A DNA stretch of 64,000 bases, taken from contig JADKIY010000001.1 of assembly GCA_016722575.1 (NCBI GenBank), positions 744,001 to 808,000 on the forward strand. The letters are read 5' to 3'. The translations under genes were made by a program, and so were the position numbers. Of this stretch, positions 59,601-64,000 are shown in pieces. Below the pieces are notes generated by a model. That model was not told the DNA's origin. It made no database searches and saw only the letters and a program-made list of their open reading frames with translations. The stretch is from Elusimicrobiota bacterium. Its GTDB lineage: Bacteria > Elusimicrobiota > Elusimicrobia > FEN-1173. How positions within the stretch are numbered: position 1 is the stretch's first letter; each line of letters opens with the position of its first letter.

Positions 59601-62600
59601 GCTTCCGCGTGAAGTTTAAGAAGCAGACTCCAACGGTAAAAGGTTTCGATCAAACGGTAATAGTCGATGGCCGGGTCGGTGCGTCGAAGGAATTCGAAAA
59701 ACGGATCCCTTTCGCTCCAATAGGGAAGGCCCGCCAGGGCCTCGTCCAACAGTCCCACGCTGGGAACGCGGTTTTTCTCCGCCAGGAACATCAATAAATC
59801 CAGGGAAGCCGCGGGGCCGATGTGGCGGGAAAGGGCCCCGTCCACGTGATTGATGAGATGACCCTCTTCCGGCACGCTCCATCGCTCGGCGATTCCCCGA
59901 AGCCGCTCGGCCAGGGCCGCCATGCGCTCGGGGCGGGCCGTTGAGCTTCCGGTGTTCCGTGCCGTCGTGGCCAGGGCCCGGGCGGCAAAACCCATGAAGG
60001 ATCCCTCGCTGGAGCGGATTTTTCTCGGATCGACTCGGACGCCGAGGGTTCCCAGCAAAGCGATTTCCTCCGGGGACAGGGCGCCAAGGTGTTTCAGGTC
60101 GTCGCTGGGAATGTTCAGGGCCCGCAAGGTTTTGGTCCGCTCGAAGGCCTGGACGAAGGCCGGGGCCTGGGCCAGGGGGCCTTTGAGCGGGCGATCCCGG
60201 GTGTCCTCCCAGGGGCTGAACGCCGATTCCAGGGCTCTTTCCACTTCGCTCGACAAATTGAAGCGCGCGCTCTGACCGGCCACGGCCAAATCCGCCAACA
60301 AGGGTTTTTGAAGATCCGGGTAGACCAACCCGAGCAGCAACAGGCCCACCGCGGCCTTTTCCTCCGTTTGGTATCGGGAGGGTTTATCCCCTTCAAAGAG
60401 CAGTTCGGAAAGACCGGTAAAAAATTCCAGAGGCGCCGTTTCACTTTCGCGGCCCACGGGGGATCGGGCCAGCAATTCCAGGAAGTGGACCTTGGTGAGG
60501 CCGAAAATCATGCCCTCGTTTTCCCGTACAAATTGCGATTTGAGAACCCGCTCGATGGCCGCCGCGCTTTCCCCGGGGTCGGGGGAGGACAGCAGTCGGT
60601 TGCCGAGGGTGTTTTGAATCGTTTGTGATTTTGTCTGATCGAAAACCTCCCCCAGGAGGAAGGAGATTTTCCAGAGAGTCTGGGCGTCCGGTCCCTCGGT
60701 CAACAATTTGGGGGAGTCCGCCACGCGCTGGAAATAGAGTTGACGGAATTCCCGGTGGAGGCGTTGTAGGTCGGCGGGGGCGGACAGAAGAGCCTGGGTG
60801 GCGGCGCCGAAATCGGCCCCCTCTTTAACCAGAACGTGTCCCGCGAGGGCGATCATGGCCCGCTCGGACCGGTCGTAGGCGTCCATGCGGTCGAAAAATT
60901 CACCGAGTCGAACCAGCGCCTCCGGATTGGATATCGCGTGGTGGACGATCCTCTCGGCCATGACCTCCCCGGGGACGGGCACGTCTTGGGTGGAAGTTCC
61001 CGCGCCTTGGCGGGCCATGTTCAGAAGCCGGTTCAAGGCCAGGGCCAGTTCGGGCTTTTCGTTCAGCCGTTGGTCGGGGGCCAGAAGGCGATCGAGTCCG
61101 GCGAGGGCCGTGGGCGAGGTGAATTTTCCGTACCTTCGGAGATTGGACAGGCCGGCCAGGTGGTCTTCCGTTGATCCCGTCAAAAAGGCGCCACCGCCGC
61201 GGCGTTGGGCCCAGTTGACCCCCGCGTGGCCCAAAACGCCTACCGCAAAGCCCCCGACGACGGGACCGAGAACGGAAGACGAGACCCCCGCCAGTTCTTG
61301 CAAACCTTGAAGGGGCGCGGCCCAGAAATGGGATGTTCCGAGGGAAAGAAGCGTGTTTCCCAATTCCCGAACGAGGAGGGGAAGGTTTTGAATGATTTCG
61401 GTTGGGCCGAAGGCGGCAAAGGAGGGGACAAAGGCGCCTGTCAAAAAGACCGTGACGGCCAAGGACGCGACTCCGAAAGCCGTGAACAGGGAAAAGATGC
61501 CAAGTCGATCGAGGGGGGTGGCTTCGCGTTGTTGAAGAGCTCCGTCTTTCCCGTAGTAGTAGACCTGTTTGTGCGTTGCCAACGTGATTTTGGCCGCGAC
61601 GACCAAGGCGGCGGTCAGGGACCAAGCGGGAGAACCCGCCAGGAGAAGAATGGGGTAAACGTACAGGAGAAACCGGGCGTTCTCGCCGAAGGGGGCGGAC
61701 CATAAAACCGTGCGGGCGGGATCGGTGCGCATCGATCCGGCGTAGTTCCCGGAGAAAAGCGGCCGACGCGCCAAGTCGCTCAAAGCGGAGCGGGCGCGGA
61801 CCACGACCGATTCGGTCAGAGCGCCGGGGAGGGCCGCCGCACGGGCGAATAAGCCCGACATTCGGGAGGCCAAACCGCCGACCAAAGCGCCGAAGGCGGC
61901 CACGACCGATCCCGTTCTCCGAACCATGTCCACGGCGTGGCCGTTGCCCAGATCGACGTGGCGGTCGGCGGCCCCGTGGACGTTGTCGCAGGGCTCCAGG
62001 GCCTCGGCGGCCGATACGGATACCGCGCGGACGCCGTTTTGCAGGACTTCCTGGGCGCCGTGAATAAACCGGGGGGTTTCGCCCGTCGCGTCGGCCAGGG
62101 CGATGGGGTGGGAAAGATAAATGCGGTCGCCGGCGACCAATTTTTCCAGGGGAACGGGGTCGTGGGCCAGGATGTCCAGGTAATCGCTCTCGCCGGGGAC
62201 GTCCGTGATTTTAGGCGTGACCACGACGTAGGAAATTTGTTTTTGCCGGAGAAGGCCGGTCAATCCCTCGGTGTGGAAGCCGCCGGCCACGAGCACGCCG
62301 GTGGTGGTGCCTTTTTCGGCCATTTTAGCCAGGAGGTTGGCCACCAGGGCGTCGTTTCGACGGACGGCGTAGGAGCAGAAATCCTCAAAGGGCTTGAGCG
62401 TTTCAACCGTCAGGGACGGGAGCCGGGCCACCGTCGGATCCAGGGCCGCCAGGCGGTCCCGAAGGGCCAGAATCTCGGGCCGGCGCTTTTCGTAGGCCAC
62501 CCAGTCGGGCATGGCCATTTCGTGCCGGAGCATTTTTTCCAACAGGGCCAGGTCCCGGGCGATGTTCATTAAGGCGGTTTCGGCGGGGGTTTTGGCCAGG

Positions 62601-63985
62601 GAATTTTGGGCGGCGATTTCCAACTGGTCCAGTTCGGCCACGAGCTCGTTGCGGCTGATCTTCTCCGCCAGCAGGACGTAGGTGATGTAGCTGGAGAGTT
62701 GGCCGAAATCGTCCAGGCGAATTTTGTTGTCGGCGCAGACCTGGCGCAGGTGGCGGTGGTAGTCGCCGTAGCCCATCCGGCCCGTGCGGTAATCGATGCT
62801 TCGGGCCACCAAGTCCTGGAGGGCCGGTTTCGACAGGCGGCGGACCAAAACTTCCACCAGGCGTTGGCGCTCGGTTTCCACGGCCTTGAAATCGAGGTTT
62901 TCCTCCCAATCCAGGGCGTTCAGCATCAGGCGGACGTTGGGAATGTCCAGGCGCCCGTCCCGGCCGCCGGGGGTTTTGACCAGGGCCCGGACGTAGTCGC
63001 CCAACTTTTCCCGCTGGGCCTTGTAGGCTTCAAAATGCCGGTCGAAGTTCTTGAGGCCTTCGGAGAAGGTTTTTTTCTTTTCCTGGTCGGCGACGGCCCG
63101 CAGGGTGGCCAGGGTGGCGAGGAGGGTGGTTTTGGTCTTGAAAGCGGTTTTGAGGGCTTTGACGTTCCCTTCGTAGAGGGCCGAGTCTTCCGCGCCGTAG
63201 AAGGCCGGGGCCTGGGGCAGGGTGAGTCCGGCGTACTCGGGCCCCGCGATCAGGCCTTTAATCAAAAGGAAATCGGCGATGTCTTTGGTGATGGACGAAT
63301 CGGGGTAGGTGCGGTAGGGGTCCAGGGTGAAGGAGCCCGAGGCGCCTTCCAGTCCCACCAGGTTGACCCGGCGTTCCTGCATGAGCGCCCCGAGCATGGC
63401 GGAGATGTTTCGCTGGGCTTCCTCGATGCCGTGGGCGTCTTGGATGTGAACGACCACCGGGGCGTTGGCTTTGGGGGAGAGGTAGACGTCCCGCACCCAG
63501 CCGTAGGGCGTGACCAGCTTGCCCAGCCAGTCCTGGGGGGCCGTTTTGGTGGGGGGGATCTTGGCCAATTCTCCGGGGGTGGAGGAAATGGCGGATCCGC
63601 CGGCCGAGCCCAGGTCCATCCGGACCGCCTGGGGGATTTGGGACAAGAGCATGTTGCCCTCTTGCCCCAGGTCGATCCCCTCGGATTCCGGCGGCTGCAT
63701 TTTGCGCGCCGCGACCCGACGAGCGCTCCAAAAGTTTTGCTCCTGGGCGTAGACGCCGAGGACGTTGCAGAAAAAGAAGGAGGCCGCCAAGGCGCCGCCC
63801 AGGGCGGACCGAAGGCCCGCCGAAGGTCGGAGGAGCCGTCGCTCCTTTGGAGCGCCGACTGTCCCCGGAGCTCCGCGAAGGGGGCGGAGGAGCCGTCGCT
63901 CCTTTGGAGCGCCGACTGTCCCCGGAGCTCCGCGAAGGGGGCGGAGGGACGGGAGAAAGCGAAGTAAGGCTTTGGTTTTCGTCAT
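53663..63985 (-). CDS. Giant secreted/membrane multidomain protein, N-terminal section
   Basis: 3440 residues of unknown overall function. In order: an n-region enlarged by two 19-residue repeats; a signal helix (GGALAASFFFCNVLGVYA, about 65-82); a TraB/ChaN-like domain (about 170-600: VVVHIQDAHGIEEAQ, VGLEGASGSF, GVLVAGGFHTEGL) shared with the protein at 20904; several membrane helices (about 765-920); a long helical region; a Cys-containing FNPFGGGHQ block near 1750; two FHA-like domains (about 1915-2010 and 2220-2305); membrane module 1 (about 2310-2482); a segment with the P-loop-like YGSGKS near 2943; module 2 (about 3072-3247); and a kinase-like segment (about 3290-3425: WYVEEFVEGQTLHEIKAHGR). 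Coding likely continues into the next frame after a single extra base near 53708. Confidence 0.7.
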   Translation of the reverse strand: MTKTKALLRFLPSLRPLRGAPGTVGAPKERRLLRPLRGAPGTVGAPKERRLLRPSAGLRSALGGALAASFFFCNVLGVYAQEQNFWSARRVAARKMQPPESEGIDLGQEGNMLLSQIPQAVRMDLGSAGGSAISSTPGELAKIPPTKTAPQDWLGKLVTPYGWVRDVYLSPKANAPVVVHIQDAHGIEEAQRNISAMLGALMQERRVNLVGLEGASGSFTLDPYRTYPDSSITKDIADFLLIKGLIAGPEYAGLTLPQAPAFYGAEDSALYEGNVKALKTAFKTKTTLLATLATLRAVADQEKKKTFSEGLKNFDRHFEAYKAQREKLGDYVRALVKTPGGRDGRLDIPNVRLMLNALDWEENLDFKAVETERQRLVEVLVRRLSKPALQDLVARSIDYRTGRMGYGDYHRHLRQVCADNKIRLDDFGQLSSYITYVLLAEKISRNELVAELDQLEIAAQNSLAKTPAETALMNIARDLALLEKMLRHEMAMPDWVAYEKRRPEILALRDRLAALDPTVARLPSLTVETLKPFEDFCSYAVRRNDALVANLLAKMAEKGTTTGVLVAGGFHTEGLTGLLRQKQISYVVVTPKITDVPGESDYLDILAHDPVPLEKLVAGDRIYLSHPIALADATGETPRFIHGAQEVLQNGVRAVSVSAAEALEPCDNVHGAADRHVDLGNGHAVDMVRRTGSVVAAFGALVGGLASRMSGLFARAAALPGALTESVVVRARSALSDLARRPLFSGNYAGSMRTDPARTVLWSAPFGENARFLLYVYPILLLAGSPAWSLTAALVVAAKITLATHKQVYYYGKDGALQQREATPLDRLGIFSLFTAFGVASLAVTVFLTGAFVPSFAAFGPTEIIQNLPLLVRELGNTLLSLGTSHFWAAPLQGLQELAGVSSSVLGPVVGGFAVGVLGHAGVNWAQRRGGGAFLTGSTEDHLAGLSNLRRYGKFTSPTALAGLDRLLAPDQRLNEKPELALALNRLLNMARQGAGTSTQDVPVPGEVMAERIVHHAISNPEALVRLGEFFDRMDAYDRSERAMIALAGHVLVKEGADFGAATQALLSAPADLQRLHREFRQLYFQRVADSPKLLTEGPDAQTLWKISFLLGEVFDQTKSQTIQNTLGNRLLSSPDPGESAAAIERVLKSQFVRENEGMIFGLTKVHFLELLARSPVGRESETAPLEFFTGLSELLFEGDKPSRYQTEEKAAVGLLLLGLVYPDLQKPLLADLAVAGQSARFNLSSEVERALESAFSPWEDTRDRPLKGPLAQAPAFVQAFERTKTLRALNIPSDDLKHLGALSPEEIALLGTLGVRVDPRKIRSSEGSFMGFAARALATTARNTGSSTARPERMAALAERLRGIAERWSVPEEGHLINHVDGALSRHIGPAASLDLLMFLAEKNRVPSVGLLDEALAGLPYWSERDPFFEFLRRTDPAIDYYRLIETFYRWSLLLKLHAEANSREKLEPSLEAMRALAAAFAGGSLRPKNLARTVEAVVAAAERQAVLEVFGEENAPILEKLDQRQLTQLIVATSLTTSLRPERAPTGETAGLADRLKSAVTTWLETLRNGGTAEAANAAAAAHNLAQIPGNGEAKAALLAAGYSPALWDRGIVVPAQDVAPLSAQERIVQVQRQTEQLVQIARSLGLVKAAEAAQTADALDTYAAAEQFVNERILGQRDEAIDRLSRDGVENPEERFLQIQLHFNEILIALRSLLATQKLKDDARARVSVKIQKSLLDEVAAGHRVPGCFNPFGGGHQEMPVAHALESNSAFAMAYDEATGAMIANVVLVMTDQGVLVFGDYNASGYDLSPVWKAAWEQLARLTPGVILAPASAGRARFQPGDGAAEFNNETVKKTWNVIPEAYFDFGVTNERQGTADFFLNNALRITRPAEPVVETPVAPVVPAITGNTILTPTSGPRRLGTFPSVLVLSGNRVSLSLEGNRLIATGPEGREVLQPGESLTLGRQTAAEGRTLRLSGVEVSRKHAALAWSGSEATVENFSPNNTTVDVSPAEEGNSGRERLESTLLASVRGDLGILAQGRALRIPLDVYIKGDKIRVVPQDGAVVLSDIQNAAAFAVAVDIEASEGGRSARYTLSDIRDEAGQRVSAAGTLRRGDSGNLELGDDLAQMRTVRLHLDTRLNDHLAALGRPLANEPLSDEVYALEQTVSSLQRNQTPGRIEAFSAEYLTALVDAWRNVRATALLGGPSQNAGAVNIPRKHLPVPLVVNGVHLVLESTPEGGLSLLLPNGHRRTGATLQFGREDLGVGPTSGISRNQFSLSIVGNDVVLLDEQSANGTLAPTSTGAPRGPPAATISGLVPLIGRLYGLNPANPADLNRIINEKAPLVETVVTGVFFYAAVGLLSALGSAVGFHIDHAFFAATGLFALVNLAFGFSHRSVYRFKPPLPGVTRTGRWEAEPAPASLRDRWALALRGAAIHTPLLLAFMDPLGGLFLAPLGALTSVAFHVVHNQLAARFGWTAATAANGDQGPPSNAKRLVKMSLADFLQEYAKEDFFRPGYFGYNAPAIRARLDEWFGPSGWSIKHVINDQIVDESRAYEFYEEGYYQYFKSHPDELDRLVKMARDVYDTAPSNVASGGDYTKQGDTPARHLQDIAIRNVVKRLGRAFEGTELIQVRGRGTPGEQWAPGNIPIHDASLIRQPEMRNWWKAGSIESFFQSTKIIVLTPHPVAQSLFANHQRFFGKERLFQLKDLAALPWALDADQFPKDAEGRPRVFTDNEINQILSGWLMLMGGSNQVNRDSFLHAREELRQLLAPDVVTRDQEAVDSHVAFAPYVVARLQETGQVPIFLARDALSINEFRRYTDQLNDQTSAAAVVYHPGIFTPVGPNRRNDDKELSQIIKSIKNIMDESFREIVAEGLFPFDQLGIKSAAVREGIEEKFKQKTAALIEGDALFADYANQIYRQFRSSGLPMTRSFVVVDTYGSGKSALFVKSVIEYFATRERGRESTPFKVDVLLGRSNHVSLSQPELSDIYAVDTREKAFLDLYWPFQYAAVHNANSHFPMFGVKTNPTKLLSLAYQSLTLYNQAVRFGRGEIPILKTGAAPNVHRDRGPPATIPGLVPLIARLYRLNPNSPEDLNKIVTEKAPFVESALFGLFYFGAMVLMSNLDVIVSGFLGVPVSLNPTIFNQYSLFALANLAFGALHARVYTYRDGQWEVESNPDGTPKFASWGTRLSLAVRGMAIHSPLLWTNLFPLLGPLVTILGAATSVVLHIVHNELASHFGWRAMTAGGPASSSAGAFRRFAIAGRYATQPGEKPADTARRLADLSTTAGEILTKVDKGTAAMLIRRILEVPLSSTDLTDQFDIAYVAEGKDVRNSQRKPVPSRPARGELDALKSIGGHGTPRFGLADFIETPDGKEQIQWYVEEFVEGQTLHEIKAHGRMDPGLARQTVKTLFDIARHWEGPGLKERPSQLGNDRRPHR
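63829..63942 (-). repeat. 57-bp tandem repeat in the signal-peptide n-region of the giant gene
   Basis: Two identical 57-bp units (63829-63885 and 63886-63942), each encoding 19 residues (containing RGAPGTVGAPKERRLLRP) in frame, placed between the start codon and the signal-peptide hydrophobic core. Each unit contains an imperfect hairpin (GTCGCTCC, TTT, GGAGCGCCGAC). Confidence 0.9.
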
Positions 63986-64000
63986 GGATGAGCTGCGGCG

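Noticed and set aside
62606..63967. 453-residue plus-strand open frame, and others at 58871-59797 and 50752-51804
   Set aside because: Antisense shadows of the giant locus; rich in Gly/Val/Asp/His and containing reflected repeats, with no start signals.

Overview
The window is a compact, GC-rich bacterial chromosome segment from a Gram-negative (diderm) organism. The diderm call rests on kdsB and a heptose-7-phosphate kinase (LPS inner core), an outer-membrane PorV/PorQ-like protein, another predicted beta-barrel, MltD, and a GspE/PilB ATPase. The murein/translation cluster (rho, M23 peptidase, rpmE, prfA, prmC, murA, mltD) and the two giant secreted proteins resemble what I know of Elusimicrobiota and Omnitrophota. 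That placement is inference from gene content only. No rRNA, CRISPR, transposase or phage gene was seen.

Layout. 1-232: no firm gene, possible structured RNA. 233-5703: isoprenylcysteine-methyltransferase-like protein, DUF3108 protein, heptose kinase, kdsB, pyrG and a small membrane protein. 5787-11016: type II/IV pilus ATPase, malate dehydrogenase, PUR-domain protein, coaX and a beta-barrel protein, closed by a bidirectional terminator. 11067-12135 (minus): def and a GcvR-like double-ACT protein. 12217-20829: a GlcD-GlcE fusion with GlcF, trxA, a TlpA-like lipoprotein, polA, mutM and coaE. 20904-25172: a 1422-residue secreted protein. 25223-29214: isocitrate dehydrogenase, a frameshifted NHL-propeller gene, a PorV-like protein and ndk. 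29211-29747 (minus): Nfu-type Fe-S scaffold. 30000-38967: rho through a phosphohexomutase. 39338-43204: two membrane diguanylate cyclases and an orphan sugar-type ABC ATPase. 43219-43530: tRNA-Leu(CAA) on minus with a duplicated 3' end. 43594-47884: nfo, radC, vanZ, yjbQ, an unknown gene and rmuC. 48096-63985 (minus): a giant locus.

The most remarkable object is the minus-strand giant locus of about 15.9 kb. It appears as three ORFs in three frames, but the protein reads naturally as one chain of roughly 5300 residues if one extra base is removed at each of two short homopolymers (about 53708-53710 and 50810-50812). In order the chain has a signal sequence, a TraB/ChaN-like domain shared with the 1422-residue protein, a multi-pass membrane region, a long helical region, two FHA-like domains and four copies of a roughly 170-residue membrane module. 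The copies are interleaved with a P-loop-bearing segment, a kinase-like segment, a segment resembling the N-terminal region of class III lanthipeptide synthetases, a low-molecular-weight-phosphatase-like CX5R domain and an HEAGH zincin-like motif. This looks like a membrane-anchored assembly of phospho-signalling domains that I do not recognise as a described system.

Expression signals. Several sigma70-type promoters are visible, some with the -10 only 6-8 nt from the start codon, which predicts leaderless mRNAs. Twelve adjacent gene pairs overlap by the 4-nt ATGA/GTGA arrangement. The rho and rpmE leaders carry foldable elements suggestive of attenuation.
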